DNA from: Nocardia sp. CDC159
Lineage (GTDB): Bacteria > Actinomycetota > Actinomycetes > Mycobacteriales > Mycobacteriaceae
NCBI RefSeq assembly: GCF_023740735.1
Contig: NZ_JAMRXH010000002.1
Location: forward strand, 611,042-675,041
Direction: 5' to 3'
DNA length: 64,000 nucleotides
Position 1 is the first letter of the stretch. The number at the start of each line of letters is the position of its first letter. The notes under the pieces were generated by a model. It ran no database searches and was not told the origin of the DNA. It saw only the letters and a program-made list of their open reading frames with translations. The translations under genes and the position numbers were made by a program. Shown here in pieces: positions 44,260 through 53,503 of this stretch.

Positions 44260-45321
44260 TCAGGCGGTGAGCGCGTAGCGGTTGATCGGGCGGGGCAGGC
44301 CGAGCCGCTCGCGCAGGGTGGCGCCCAGCCGGGGCAGCCGGGCGAGGAAGGCGGGCAGCGCCAGCGGGCGCAGCACGATGCCGTCGGCGGGCACGTCGGC
44401 CAGCAACTCGTGCAGGCTCGCGGGAGTTCCGAGGTGGCGCAGGCCGTTCGGCTCGGTGGCCGCCCATGCCTCGAGACGCGCCACCTCGGCCGCCGCGGCC
44501 GATTCGGTCACGGCCACGTGCACCTCGATATCGACCAGTACCCGCACCAGATCCGGATCGCGTCCGGCCGCCGCGACCGCGGTGCGCAACTCGTCGCGTG
44601 TGCGGGCGGCGTGGTCGAGATCGGTTGCGGCAATGCGGATCAGATCGGCGCGCCGGACGGCGACGGCGGTGCTGTGCGCATCCTCGGCGCGCACCGCTAC
44701 CAGCGGCTGCCCCTGGGGCGGTCGCGGCGTGATCGAGGGGCCCTTCACCGAGAAGTTCTCGCCCACGAAATCGATGTAGTGCAGCTTGTCGCGATCGATG
44801 AAGCGCCCCGTGGCCAGATCGCGGATCTCCGCATCGTCCTCCCAGCTGTCCCAGAGCCGGGCCACCACCTCCACGGCTTCGTCGGCCTCGTGCCACAGCG
44901 CGGCCGGATCCTGTTCGGCCTTGCGCCCGAACAACGCCGCCTGCCCCGCCGACACCGTAACCTCCCAGCCCGCCCGCCCAAGGGTGGCGAAATCGAGGCT
45001 GGCGATGGCCTTCGCGACGTGGAATGGCTCGGTGTGAGTGACCGGTACCTCGGGAATCAGGCCGATCCGGTGCGTGGCCGCGGCCGCCCGCGCGGCGACG
45101 GCGACGGCGTCGAGCCGCCCGATCGGGCCCCGGTCCTGCAGCGCGAACGAGTCGGGCAGGAAGGCGAGATCGGCCCCCGCGGCCTCGGCGGCGCGCACGG
45201 CGTCGAGCCAGTACTCGGCGGTGAACAGCTCCTCGGCGCGGGAGTCGGCGCGCCGCCAGGCGGCGGGATGCGTTCCGGTGCCGGACAATTCGACACCCAG
45301 CAGCGGTTGCGAATGGGTCAT
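44260..45321 (-). CDS. LLM class flavin-dependent oxidoreductase
   Basis: Protein of 353 aa with the luciferase-like TIM barrel: LLGVELSGTGTHPAAWRR, then AKAIASLDFATLGRAGWEVT, the equivalent of the LDHLSGGR flavin segment, and ALWHEADEAVEVVARLWDSW. The barrel is followed by a short Ala-rich tail. It is adjacent, without a gap, to the ABC ATPase stop at 45322. FMN-dependent monooxygenase activity is likely; substrate unknown. Confidence 0.87.
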   Translation of the reverse strand: MTHSQPLLGVELSGTGTHPAAWRRADSRAEELFTAEYWLDAVRAAEAAGADLAFLPDSFALQDRGPIGRLDAVAVAARAAAATHRIGLIPEVPVTHTEPFHVAKAIASLDFATLGRAGWEVTVSAGQAALFGRKAEQDPAALWHEADEAVEVVARLWDSWEDDAEIRDLATGRFIDRDKLHYIDFVGENFSVKGPSITPRPPQGQPLVAVRAEDAHSTAVAVRRADLIRIAATDLDHAARTRDELRTAVAAAGRDPDLVRVLVDIEVHVAVTESAAAAEVARLEAWAATEPNGLRHLGTPASLHELLADVPADGIVLRPLALPAFLARLPRLGATLRERLGLPRPINRYALTA

Positions 45322-46932
45322 TCAGGCCGTCCTTTCGATGGCGGTCGGCGGGGCGGTGGCGCCCGGGATGGCCGACAGCAGTTCGCGGGTGTACTCGTGG
45401 CGCGGATGGTGGAACAGTTCCGCGGTGGTGGCCGTCTCCACGATCCGGCCCGCGCGCATGACCGCCACCCGGTCGGCGATGCGCCGAACCACGGCCAGAT
45501 CGTGGGTGATGAACAGATAGCTCAGCTCCAGTTCGCGCTGCAGTCGTTCGAGCAGGTCGAGGATCTGCGCCTGGACCGATACGTCCAGTGCGGCGACCGG
45601 TTCGTCCAGCACCACCAGATCCGGATGCAGGGCCAGCGCGCGGGCGATCGCGACGCGCTGACGCTGGCCGCCGGACAGTTCGGCGGGGCGGCGCTGGCCG
45701 TAGGAGCCGGACAGCGCGACCTGATCGAGCAGTTCCGCGACGCGGTCGCGGAGCGCGCCGCGATCGCCGACACCGAAGGCGCGCAACGGTTCCGCGATGA
45801 TCTGCGCGACCGACAGCTTGGGATTCAATGCGGCATAGGGGTTCTGGTAGACCACCTGGATCCGGCGACGCAGCGCGCGCAGCCGCCCACCGCCCAGCCG
45901 CCCGATATCGGCTCCGTCGAGGGTGATGGTGCCCGCGTCGGCGGACTCGAGTCGCGCCAGGATGCGGGCCGTCGTCGTCTTGCCGGATCCGGATTCGCCG
46001 ACCACGGCCAGGGTTTCACCGCGATCGATGTGCAGCGTGACATCGTCGACGGCGGTCAGGGTCGTGCCCCGGCCGAGGCGGAAGGTTTTGCGCAGTCCGG
46101 TCGCGGCCAGCAGCGGCGCGGCGGCGGCCGCACGCGCGGGCCGCACCGCGGTGTCCAGGCTCGGGGCCGACGCCAGCAGGCGCCGGGTGTACTCGTGCCG
46201 GGGGTTGGCGAGTATGGCTGCGGTGCGGCCGATTTCGACGATCTCACCCGCGCGCAGCACGGCGATACGATCGGCGCGCTCGGCCGCCACCCCGAGATCG
46301 TGGGTGATCAACAGGACCGCCGAACCGGTTTCGGCGGTGCGTGCGGCCAGATGGTCGAGGATGCGGCGCTGCACGGTCACGTCCAGCGCGCTGGTCGGCT
46401 CGTCGGCGATGACCAGTTCGGGGTGGCAGGCCAGGGCGATGCCGATCAGCACCCGCTGACGCTGCCCGCCCGACAGGTCCTGGGGGTATTGGCGCGCCCG
46501 CAACTCGGGCCGATCCAGTCCGGCCCCGGCGAGGATGTCCACCGCCCGCGCCCACGCGGTCTTGCGGGTCGCGCGTCCGTGCACGCGCAGCGCCTCTCCG
46601 ACCTGATCCCCCACGCGCAGCACCGGATTCAGCGAGGTGCCCGGATCCTGCGGCACCAGCCCGATCCGCGCGCCGCGGATCCGGCGCAGCACCCGTTCGG
46701 ACGCGCCCTCGATCCGCTCACCCGCGAACGTGATTCGCCCGCCGGTCACCGCGCCGCCGTCGAGCAGCCCGATCACGGCATGGGCCAGACTCGACTTCCC
46801 GGACCCCGACTCCCCGACCAGCGCCACGGTCTCCCCCCGCGCGACGGTCAACGAAACCCCCCGCACCGCAAGGGTCCCCGCCCCATACGCAACCCACAGA
46901 TCCTCCACCCGCAACAGCGCCTCCCCACTCAC
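45322..46932 (-). CDS. ABC transporter ATPase, two nucleotide-binding domains fused (peptide/nickel type)
   Basis: Protein of about 536 aa with two complete ATP-binding domains. Walker A motifs are GESGSGKSS (first) and GESGSGKTT (second), and LSGGQRQRV occurs in each. The fusion of DppD-like and DppF-like halves is common in actinobacterial peptide/opine importers. GTG 46932 is preferred; a longer frame to 47004 would run into the inverted repeat at 46979-47052. It works with the permeases at 47060 and 47876 and the binding protein at 48831. Confidence 0.92.
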   Translation of the reverse strand: MSGEALLRVEDLWVAYGAGTLAVRGVSLTVARGETVALVGESGSGKSSLAHAVIGLLDGGAVTGGRITFAGERIEGASERVLRRIRGARIGLVPQDPGTSLNPVLRVGDQVGEALRVHGRATRKTAWARAVDILAGAGLDRPELRARQYPQDLSGGQRQRVLIGIALACHPELVIADEPTSALDVTVQRRILDHLAARTAETGSAVLLITHDLGVAAERADRIAVLRAGEIVEIGRTAAILANPRHEYTRRLLASAPSLDTAVRPARAAAAAPLLAATGLRKTFRLGRGTTLTAVDDVTLHIDRGETLAVVGESGSGKTTTARILARLESADAGTITLDGADIGRLGGGRLRALRRRIQVVYQNPYAALNPKLSVAQIIAEPLRAFGVGDRGALRDRVAELLDQVALSGSYGQRRPAELSGGQRQRVAIARALALHPDLVVLDEPVAALDVSVQAQILDLLERLQRELELSYLFITHDLAVVRRIADRVAVMRAGRIVETATTAELFHHPRHEYTRELLSAIPGATAPPTAIERTA

Positions 46933-46978
46933 ACTCCCACCCCCACACCGCTCGCCCCGTCTCCATTCCTGCCGCATC

Positions 46979-47052
46979 GCCGCACCCTTTCTCGCGCTTC
47001 GCACCCGTTCCAGGCGCCCGCAGGGGGTGCGAAGCGCGAGAAGGGGTGCGGC
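46979..47052. repeat. 28-bp inverted repeat within the ABC operon
   Basis: The arm 46979-47006 and the arm 47025-47052 are complementary over all 28 positions, except for one G-T pairing; the loop is 18 bases. It lies between the permease stop (47060) and the ATPase start (46932). The stem is far longer than a normal terminator and has no U-tract. Confidence 0.85.
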
Positions 47053-47059
47053 TGGCGGT

Positions 47060-47875
47060 TCATCGGGCGCCGTCCTGGCCCAGGGCGCGGGCGAGGCGCT
47101 GCGCGGAGAGGACGACGGCGACGATGACCAGGCCCGGCAGGGTCGTCATCCACCAGGAGGTGGCCAGGAAGTTGCGGCCCTCGGCGATCAGCGAACCCCA
47201 TTCCGGGGTGGGCGGTACCGCACCGTAGCCGAGGAAGCTCAGCGACGAGACCGCCAGCACCGCCACCCCGAATTCGACCGCGGCAAGGGCCGTGACGGGG
47301 GCATAGGCATTGCGCAGCACATGGCGCAGCAGGACGGTCGGCCAGCGCACGCCCGCGGCGAACGCGGCCTCCACATAGGGCGCGCGCCGCACCCGCAGCA
47401 CCTCCGCGCGCATCACCCGGGCGAAGCGCGCCACCAGCGCGATGCCGACGGCCAGGGCCACATTGCGGGTGCCGAAGCCGAGCACGGTCACCAGTGCCAG
47501 CGCGGTCAGCAGTTCCGGGACGGACAGCAGCACGTCCACCACCCGCATGATCGCCGCATCCAGCACGCCGCCGATCGATCCCGCGACCAGGCCGATGAGC
47601 GAGCCCACCACCAGGCCGATCAGCACCGCGGCGACCGTGGCGGTCAGCGACAGCGCGGCCGCGTGCACCACCCGTGTGTAGATGTCGCGGCCGAGATTGT
47701 CGGTGCCGAACCAGTGCCGCGCACTGGGACCGCGCAGTTTCTCCGCGGGCACCCCTGCCAGCGGATCGCGGCCCGCGAACACCGCCGGCACCGCCGCCCA
47801 GCCGAGTACCAGTAGCAGCACGAGCACCGACAGAGCGAGGAAGACATTGGCGCGCAGCGCCACCGCGGCTGTCAT
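47060..47875 (-). CDS. ABC transporter permease (DppC-like)
   Basis: Protein of 271 aa with five to six membrane segments. [20 protein letters not shown] is the DppC/OppC-type N-terminal signature, and the EAA loop is [20 protein letters not shown]. It forms the membrane channel with the permease at 47876. Its start abuts the stop of that gene. The long inverted repeat lies just after its stop. Confidence 0.93.
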   Translation of the reverse strand: MTAAVALRANVFLALSVLVLLLVLGWAAVPAVFAGRDPLAGVPAEKLRGPSARHWFGTDNLGRDIYTRVVHAAALSLTATVAAVLIGLVVGSLIGLVAGSIGGVLDAAIMRVVDVLLSVPELLTALALVTVLGFGTRNVALAVGIALVARFARVMRAEVLRVRRAPYVEAAFAAGVRWPTVLLRHVLRNAYAPVTALAAVEFGVAVLAVSSLSFLGYGAVPPTPEWGSLIAEGRNFLATSWWMTTLPGLVIVAVVLSAQRLARALGQDGAR

Positions 47876-48826
47876 CTATGCCCCTCCGATCCGATTGCCC
47901 CGCACGATCCGCGGATCGAACAGGGGAAGCACCAGGTCCACGACCAGATTCACCACCACGAAGACCAGCGCGCTGCAGACGACGATGCCCTGCACCACCG
48001 GGATGTCCTGGTCCAGCACCGCGGTCTGGGTGAGCCGCCCGATCCCGGCGCGGGAGAACACCGTCTCCACGACCACCGATCCGGCCAGTACGGTCCCGAC
48101 CCACACCCCGGCGATGGTCAGCGCCGGAGCCAGCGCGGGGCGCAGCACATGCCGCGCTTGCACCCAGCGCCGCGACGCGCCCTTGGCGAAGGCCACCGCC
48201 ACGAACGGCTGCCGCCAGGTCTGGATCAGGCTGCTGTAGAGCACCTGGGCGATCACCGCGCCGACCGGAACGGCCAGCGTGATCGCCGGTAGCACGGCGC
48301 CTTCGAAGCCGGTTCCGCCGAAGGCGGGGAACAGCCGCAGCCGGAACGAGAACAGCTGCAACAGCAGCAGCCCCACCCAGAACGTCGGCGCGGCGGCCCC
48401 CATCGGCGGCAGCGCGGTCAACAGTCCACGCAGCCAGCGTCTTTCGGTATAGGCGGCGGTCACCGCCAGCACACCGCCGAAGCCCACCGCGAGCAGCAGC
48501 GTCAGCGCGGCCAGGCCGAGGGTGGACGGCAGCGCCGCACCGATCGCACCCGTCACGGACTGCCCGGTCCCGATCGACCGGCCCAGATCGCCGCGCACGG
48601 CGTGCGCGAGTGCGGTCCAATACTGTTGCCACACCGGCTGATCCAGCCCGTAGCGGGCCCGCATCTCGGCGATCGCGGCCGGATCGACGGGTGTGCCCGG
48701 AGTGGCGTTCGCGGCCAGTTCCACCGGATCGCCGGGTAGCAGGTAGAGCACGGCGAACGAGACGGTGAACGCCGCCCACAGCACGGCCACGGCCTGCAAC
48801 ACCCGGACGATCGCATAGCGGGTCAC
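47876..48826 (-). CDS. ABC transporter permease (DppB-like)
   Basis: Protein of 316 aa with six membrane segments. The N-terminal FAVLYLLPGDPVELAANATP is typical of DppB/OppB, and the EAA loop is VAVAFAKGASRRWVQARHVL. It sits four bases after the binding protein gene and directly before DppC, completing a full peptide/nickel-type importer. Confidence 0.93.
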   Translation of the reverse strand: MTRYAIVRVLQAVAVLWAAFTVSFAVLYLLPGDPVELAANATPGTPVDPAAIAEMRARYGLDQPVWQQYWTALAHAVRGDLGRSIGTGQSVTGAIGAALPSTLGLAALTLLLAVGFGGVLAVTAAYTERRWLRGLLTALPPMGAAAPTFWVGLLLLQLFSFRLRLFPAFGGTGFEGAVLPAITLAVPVGAVIAQVLYSSLIQTWRQPFVAVAFAKGASRRWVQARHVLRPALAPALTIAGVWVGTVLAGSVVVETVFSRAGIGRLTQTAVLDQDIPVVQGIVVCSALVFVVVNLVVDLVLPLFDPRIVRGNRIGGA

Positions 48827-48830
48827 GCCA

Positions 48831-50438
48831 TCACCGCCCGGTCAGCCAGGCGTCGTGGAACTGCAACCGCCCCGACGCCTCGAACTTCAGATCCGCCACG
48901 GTATCGGCCGCGCCGATCGCCTGCGACAGTTCGGTCGTGGGAATCCACAGTCCCTCGTCGAGCACCAGCCGCTGCGCCTGCCCGATCAGCTCGGCCCGCG
49001 CGGCGGCGTCGGTGGCCGCCACCTCGGCGGCGAGCACCTGGTCCAGCGGCGGAATCGGGCTGCGCGCGTTGAGGTTTCGCTGATCGAGGCCGAAGGTGGT
49101 GCGCAGGATGTCGCCGTCGGCCCGGGTGGTGTTGTAGTAGGTGACGTCGTAGTCGCGGGTGTTCTGCCGGGCGGTCGCCTCGTTCTGGGCGACCAGATCC
49201 AGCCGCAGATCGATGCCGACCTTGCGCACCTGCTGCTGCACCAGCTCCAGAATGGCCTGATTGCCCGCGAAGACCGCGCTTAACAGCACCCCGAACGACA
49301 GCCGCTGACCGCCCCGCACCCGGATGCCGTCCGGGCCGGGCCGCCAGCCCGCCGCGTCCAGGGTGCGCCGCGCCGCCTCCGGGTCGTAGCCGAGTTGAGC
49401 GGACAGGTCCACATGGCCGGGCGTACTGCTGGCCAGGGTGCTGGTGGCAGGTTTGAATCGCGGGCCGAGCACCGTATCGACCAGCTCCTTGCGATCGATC
49501 GCGGTGCGCAGCGCGGTACGGACGGCCGGATCGCGTAGCGGTCCGCGAGTCACATTGGGCTGCAGGCCGAATGGGATGCCCGGATTGGCGAAGAACAGCA
49601 CCCGGCCCCCGGCAGCCTCGATCTGCGGCACGTCCTGCGGCAGCGCGTCGCTCACCGCGTCGAGCTGTCCGGAGGACAGGCTGCCGGTCCGCACACCCGA
49701 TTCCGGGACGACGGTGAAGGCGATGCGGTCCAGATAGGCGTCGCCGTGGTTGGCGAAAACGGGCGAGCCCCAGCGGTATCCGGTGCGCTTGGCCAGCGTC
49801 ACCGAGGCGCCCTGCTTGTACTCGGCGTAGGTGAACGGACCGCTGCCGATATTCGTGCCCAGGCAGCGGTCGTCGGCGGACTTCGCGGTGTCGGCGTCGG
49901 AGAGTATGCCCAGCTGCGGGGTCGAGGCCGCCTGCAGGAATTGCGCATTGGGCGCGGCGAACTCGACCCGGGCGGTCCGCGGGTCCACGACCGTCGTGCC
50001 GGTGTAACCCGCCAGATAGCTGGCCGCCAGCGACGCCTTGCTCCCGCCGAGGGTGTGCACGATGGCATCGAAGTTCTTGCGCACCGAATCGGCGGTCAGC
50101 GGCGTGCCGTCACTGAAGGTGATGCCCTCGCGCAGCCGGAAGGTGAAGCTGCGCGCCTCGGGTCCGATGGTCCAGCCCTCGGCCAGCCAGGGCTCGATCT
50201 CACCCGTCGCGGGATCCTGATCGACCAGCGAATCCACGATCTGCCGGGTCACGTAGATGGTCTGATTGGTGCCGGACTGCGCGGGATCGGAGCAGGTCGG
50301 CGGCAGGGACAGGCCGTAGCGCAGGGTGCCGCCGGACCGCGGCGGCCCGGCGGCATCGCCTCCGGCGGTGTCCGCGCCGCACGCCGCCAGCGAGACGGTC
50401 GCGGCGAGGGCGCCGAGCAGGGCCAGCGGTCGTTTCAT
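48831..50438 (-). CDS. ABC transporter substrate-binding lipoprotein (SBP family 5)
   Basis: Protein of 535 aa. The signal peptide ends in the lipobox LAAC with Cys20 as the lipid-anchored residue. The mature part has the family 5 pattern: RSGGTLRYGLSLPP, then LRYGLS, PWLAEGWTIGPEARSFTFRL and ILRTTFG late in the chain. It captures peptides, nickel chelates or other organic solutes at the cell surface. It starts with an ATGA overlap to the LLM upstream. In this operon a sulfur-containing solute is the natural inference. Confidence 0.93.
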   Translation of the reverse strand: MKRPLALLGALAATVSLAACGADTAGGDAAGPPRSGGTLRYGLSLPPTCSDPAQSGTNQTIYVTRQIVDSLVDQDPATGEIEPWLAEGWTIGPEARSFTFRLREGITFSDGTPLTADSVRKNFDAIVHTLGGSKASLAASYLAGYTGTTVVDPRTARVEFAAPNAQFLQAASTPQLGILSDADTAKSADDRCLGTNIGSGPFTYAEYKQGASVTLAKRTGYRWGSPVFANHGDAYLDRIAFTVVPESGVRTGSLSSGQLDAVSDALPQDVPQIEAAGGRVLFFANPGIPFGLQPNVTRGPLRDPAVRTALRTAIDRKELVDTVLGPRFKPATSTLASSTPGHVDLSAQLGYDPEAARRTLDAAGWRPGPDGIRVRGGQRLSFGVLLSAVFAGNQAILELVQQQVRKVGIDLRLDLVAQNEATARQNTRDYDVTYYNTTRADGDILRTTFGLDQRNLNARSPIPPLDQVLAAEVAATDAAARAELIGQAQRLVLDEGLWIPTTELSQAIGAADTVADLKFEASGRLQFHDAWLTGR

Positions 50439-51508
50439 CGGGTGGACCCTTCGCTGAGATGTCGGTGCGCGCCCAGGGGGCGGCTCGGAATGCGACGGCG
50501 CAGTTCCGGGGCGACCTCGGCCTGGAACAGCTCGAGGCTTTCGCGATGCTGTTTGTCGGTGAGCCCGTCGCCGTCGGCGGCGAGGTGGATCACCTCGTGG
50601 CCGAGTGCCTCGTGATAGCGCTCGACCTTCTCGAGCACCTGCCGCGGACTGCCGATCAGCGCGGAGCTGCGCTCGGCAAAATCCTCGAGGGTGGGAAAGA
50701 CGATGGGCAGGTTGTGCTTTCGGGCGATCGCGCGCCGCGCCTCGAAGATCGGCCGGTAGGCGGCGAGCGCGTCCTGGGAATCTCGGGTGAGGTAGAAACC
50801 GGCGGTGCCCGCACCGACCAGCGCCTGGGCCGGATCGTGCCCGTGCGCGACCCAGCGCTCGCGGTAGTGCGCGATCAGCTCCGCGTACGGCTCGACCGGA
50901 TGGGTGACGTTGGCCGAGAACACCGGATCACCGTGCCGCGCGGCCAATTCCACCGACTCGCGGCTGGTGGCGCTGCCGTGCCAGATCCGCAGGCGCGGCT
51001 GCAGCGGTCGCGGCAGGGCCTTGGCCTCGGTCAGCGGCGGCCGGAATCTCCCACTCCAGGTGACCGATTCGTGCTCCCACAGCAGCCGCAGCAGTTCGTA
51101 GCCCTCGCTGTTGCGCGCCCACTGGTCCTCGGTGGTGACACCGAACAGCTTCGCCTGCGCCGCACCGTTGCCCTTGCCGATGATCAGCTCGAGCCGACCA
51201 CCGGACAGATTGTCCAGCGTCGAATAGTCCTCGAACGCCCGCACCGGATCCAGCAGGCTCAGCGTGGTGACGCCGGTGAACAGCGCGATCGTCGAGGTCA
51301 CCGCCGCGATGTGGCCGAGCACCACCGGCGGCGCGGAGGAGATGAACGGATCCTCGTGCCGCTCGCCCACGGCGAATCCGTCGTAGCCCAGTTCCTCGGC
51401 GAGGCGAGCGCTGTCGACCGCGCGCCGCAGCCGCCGCGCCGGGGACTCGACCGCGCCGGTGACCGGGTCGGGCTGGTGGGTAATCAGGGTCAGCAGCAGG
51501 AATTTCAT
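50435..51508 (-). CDS. LLM class flavin-dependent oxidoreductase
   Basis: Protein of 357 aa with the luciferase-like barrel: ELGYDGFAVGERHEDPFISS, YSTLDNLSGGRLELIIGKGN and, near the C-terminus, YHEALGHEVIHLAADGDGLT. This is close to the CE1758/LLM branch often found beside ABC importers in actinobacteria. It lies between the amino-acid-type ATPase (33-bp gap) and the lipoprotein gene, so it joins the two transporter sets in one operon. Confidence 0.87.
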   Translation of the reverse strand: MKFLLLTLITHQPDPVTGAVESPARRLRRAVDSARLAEELGYDGFAVGERHEDPFISSAPPVVLGHIAAVTSTIALFTGVTTLSLLDPVRAFEDYSTLDNLSGGRLELIIGKGNGAAQAKLFGVTTEDQWARNSEGYELLRLLWEHESVTWSGRFRPPLTEAKALPRPLQPRLRIWHGSATSRESVELAARHGDPVFSANVTHPVEPYAELIAHYRERWVAHGHDPAQALVGAGTAGFYLTRDSQDALAAYRPIFEARRAIARKHNLPIVFPTLEDFAERSSALIGSPRQVLEKVERYHEALGHEVIHLAADGDGLTDKQHRESLELFQAEVAPELRRRIPSRPLGAHRHLSEGSTR

Positions 51509-51541
51509 ATCTCTCGTTCGGGTCGTGGCGGACCGAACCGC

Positions 51542-52306
51542 TCAGAGCACATGCGCGAGAAAGGCTTTGGTGCGCGGATGGGTCGGGTTGTCGAGCACCT
51601 GCTCCGGCGGGCCCTGCTCGACGATCGCGCCCTCGTCCAGCAGCACCACGGTGTCGGCCACCTCGCGGGCGAAACCGATCTCGTGGGTGACGATCACCAG
51701 CGTCGCCCCGTCGCGCGCCAGCGCCCGGATCACGTCGAGTACCTCGCCGACCAGCTCCGGATCCAGTGCGGAGGTCGGCTCGTCGAACAGCACCACCTGC
51801 GGCCGCAGCGCCAGCGCCCGGGCGATCGCGACCCGCTGCTGCTGGCCACCGGACAGCCGCCGTGGATACTCCCGCACCCGATCGGCCAACCCCACGCGCG
51901 CCAGCAGTTCCAGTGCCTCGGCCTCGACCTCGGCGCGCGGCCGACGCTGCGCCGAGATCGGTGCCAGCGCAACGTTTTCCAGCACGGTCAGATGCGGGAA
52001 CAGATTGAAGCTCTGGAAGACGAAGCCGATACGCGAGCGCTGCCGCAGGATCTCCCGCTCGCTGAGTTCGTGCAGTTTGGCGCCCTTGCGGCGATAGCCG
52101 ACCAGTTCTCCGGCGACCCGCACGGTCCCGGCATCGATCTGCTCCAGATGATTGATGGTCCGCAGCAGGGTCGACTTGCCCGAGCCCGAGGGGCCCAGGA
52201 TCACCGTCACCTCGCCTGGACGCACCGCCAGATCGACTCCGCGCAGCACCGGGTGCGCACCGAACTGCTTTCGCACACCCCGTAATTCGACCGCGTACTC
52301 GCTCAT
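51542..52306 (-). CDS. Amino-acid-type ABC transporter ATPase (GlnQ/TcyN-like)
   Basis: Protein of 254 aa, standard for polar amino-acid ATPases. Walker [27 protein letters not shown] and Walker [16 protein letters not shown] are intact. ATG 52306 overlaps the permease stop (ATGA). In sulfur operons such pairs commonly import cystine, methionine or related compounds. No polar amino-acid binding protein is encoded beside it in this window. Confidence 0.94.
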   Translation of the reverse strand: MSEYAVELRGVRKQFGAHPVLRGVDLAVRPGEVTVILGPSGSGKSTLLRTINHLEQIDAGTVRVAGELVGYRRKGAKLHELSEREILRQRSRIGFVFQSFNLFPHLTVLENVALAPISAQRRPRAEVEAEALELLARVGLADRVREYPRRLSGGQQQRVAIARALALRPQVVLFDEPTSALDPELVGEVLDVIRALARDGATLVIVTHEIGFAREVADTVVLLDEGAIVEQGPPEQVLDNPTHPRTKAFLAHVL

Positions 52307-53244
52307 CGGCGCTCCCCTGTGATCTCGGCGATCTTGCCGCGCACGCGCTGCCACGGCGTCGGCGGCACGTCACGCACAGTGCCCTTGGCGAAGTGACGCT
52401 CGATGTAGTACTGCACCACGGTCAGCACGCTGGTGAGCACGATGTACCAGACCGTCGCCACCATCAGCAGCGGCACCACCCGACCATTGCGGCCGTAGAT
52501 CACCTGCACCTGGTAGAAAAGCTCCGCGATCGCCAGCACCGATACGATCGAGGTGCCCTTGAACAGACTGATCACCTCGTTGGCGGCATTGGGCAGAATG
52601 CCGCGCATGGCCTGCGGGGCGACGATGGTGAAGAACTGCCGCCGCCAGGGCAGGCCCAGCGATTTGGCCGCCTCCAGCTGACCCGGATCCACGGAAATGA
52701 TTCCGGCGCGGATGATCTCGGCCGAATACGCCGCCTGATGCAGCGCCAGGCCGATCACCGCGGCGGTGAAGCCGCCGATTACGCCGTTCACCTCGAAGCT
52801 GAAAAACTCCGGGCCGAACGGGATTCCGATCGACAGCCGCGGGTACAGATAGGCGATGTTGAACCAGAACAGCAGCTGCACGATCAGCGGAATCGACCGG
52901 AACGCCCACACGTAAGTCCACGAAATCACTTGCAGCACCGGTATTTTCGACAGCCGCGCCACGGCCAGCCAGCCGCCCAGCAGAAAGCCGAACAGCGTCC
53001 CCCAGCAGGTGAGCTCCACGGTCAGCCGCAGTGCCTCCAGCACTGAGCGGGCGGTGAAGTATTTGGCGAAAGTCGGCCAGTCCCAACCGGGATTGGTGAT
53101 CAGGCCGTGTGCGAACTGGGCCACCAGCACCAGCGCGACGGCGCCGATCAGCCAGCGCCACGGATGCCGGGCACGCGCGACCGGAAGGGCGTCCTCGACC
53201 ACCTCGGCGGTGGCGGAGGGATCGATAGCGGCCACTGTGGTCAT
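52303..53244 (-). CDS. Amino-acid-type ABC transporter permease (HisM/GlnP family)
   Basis: Protein of about 313 aa with an N-terminal 40-aa extension and four or five membrane segments. SVLEALRLTVELTCWGTLFG begins the family domain; GIISVDPGQLEAAKSLGL and APQAMRGILPNAANEVISL form the EAA loop. ATG 53244 has GGAGG eleven bases upstream. The gene is first in the operon, and the SAM riboswitch ends just before its ribosome site. Confidence 0.92.
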   Translation of the reverse strand: MTTVAAIDPSATAEVVEDALPVARARHPWRWLIGAVALVLVAQFAHGLITNPGWDWPTFAKYFTARSVLEALRLTVELTCWGTLFGFLLGGWLAVARLSKIPVLQVISWTYVWAFRSIPLIVQLLFWFNIAYLYPRLSIGIPFGPEFFSFEVNGVIGGFTAAVIGLALHQAAYSAEIIRAGIISVDPGQLEAAKSLGLPWRRQFFTIVAPQAMRGILPNAANEVISLFKGTSIVSVLAIAELFYQVQVIYGRNGRVVPLLMVATVWYIVLTSVLTVVQYYIERHFAKGTVRDVPPTPWQRVRGKIAEITGERR

Positions 53245-53261
53245 GAAATCGCGATCCTCCA

Positions 53262-53345
53262 TCGGTCCCGGCGGTAGCACCCGCACCCGGCTCACGGGGG
53301 GTTGCTGCGGTCTCGTCGAGCCAGGTCTCTCAACCGCTCTGGATG
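53262..53345 (-). ncRNA. SAM riboswitch (SAM-I/SAM-IV clan) leading the ABC/LLM operon
   Basis: Read on the minus strand, the leader carries AGAGCGGTTGAGAGACC, GGCTCGACGAGACC and GCAGCAACC, then GGGTGCTACCGCC. This fits the conserved core (a GAGGGA-like segment, GGCCC..GA, GCAACC and GGTGC) of SAM-I and SAM-IV riboswitches. P1 pairs GCGGT (53333-53337) with ACCGC (53271-53275). The ribosome site GGAGG (53256-53260) is only about ten bases beyond P1, so control of translation is plausible. SAM binding should shut off the operon. SAM-IV versus SAM-I is not settled by eye. Confidence 0.82.
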
Positions 53346-53503
53346 GGCGAATTCGAACGTATCGGGCATGCAACAACATGTCTGCCGTCCCGATCAGCGT
53401 GAATTGAACTGTTGGCAGGGCTTTTTCCCGTTCCCCGGCGGAGAATCCGCCCGGCCGCACCGCAATGTGTACAACCTTGTTCGCAATAGCTAGGGTGACA
53501 TTC

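Noticed and set aside
44252..44896. Extension of the NtaA-type LLM frame upstream of 44251.
   Set aside because: It overlaps a clear LLM gene in another frame; the family N-terminus begins at MPNNKVRK.
46933..47004. Upstream extension of the fused ABC ATPase to an ATG at 47004.
   Set aside because: It would run into the 28-bp inverted repeat and adds a Gly/Arg-rich segment not typical of the family; GTG 46932 fits the domain start.
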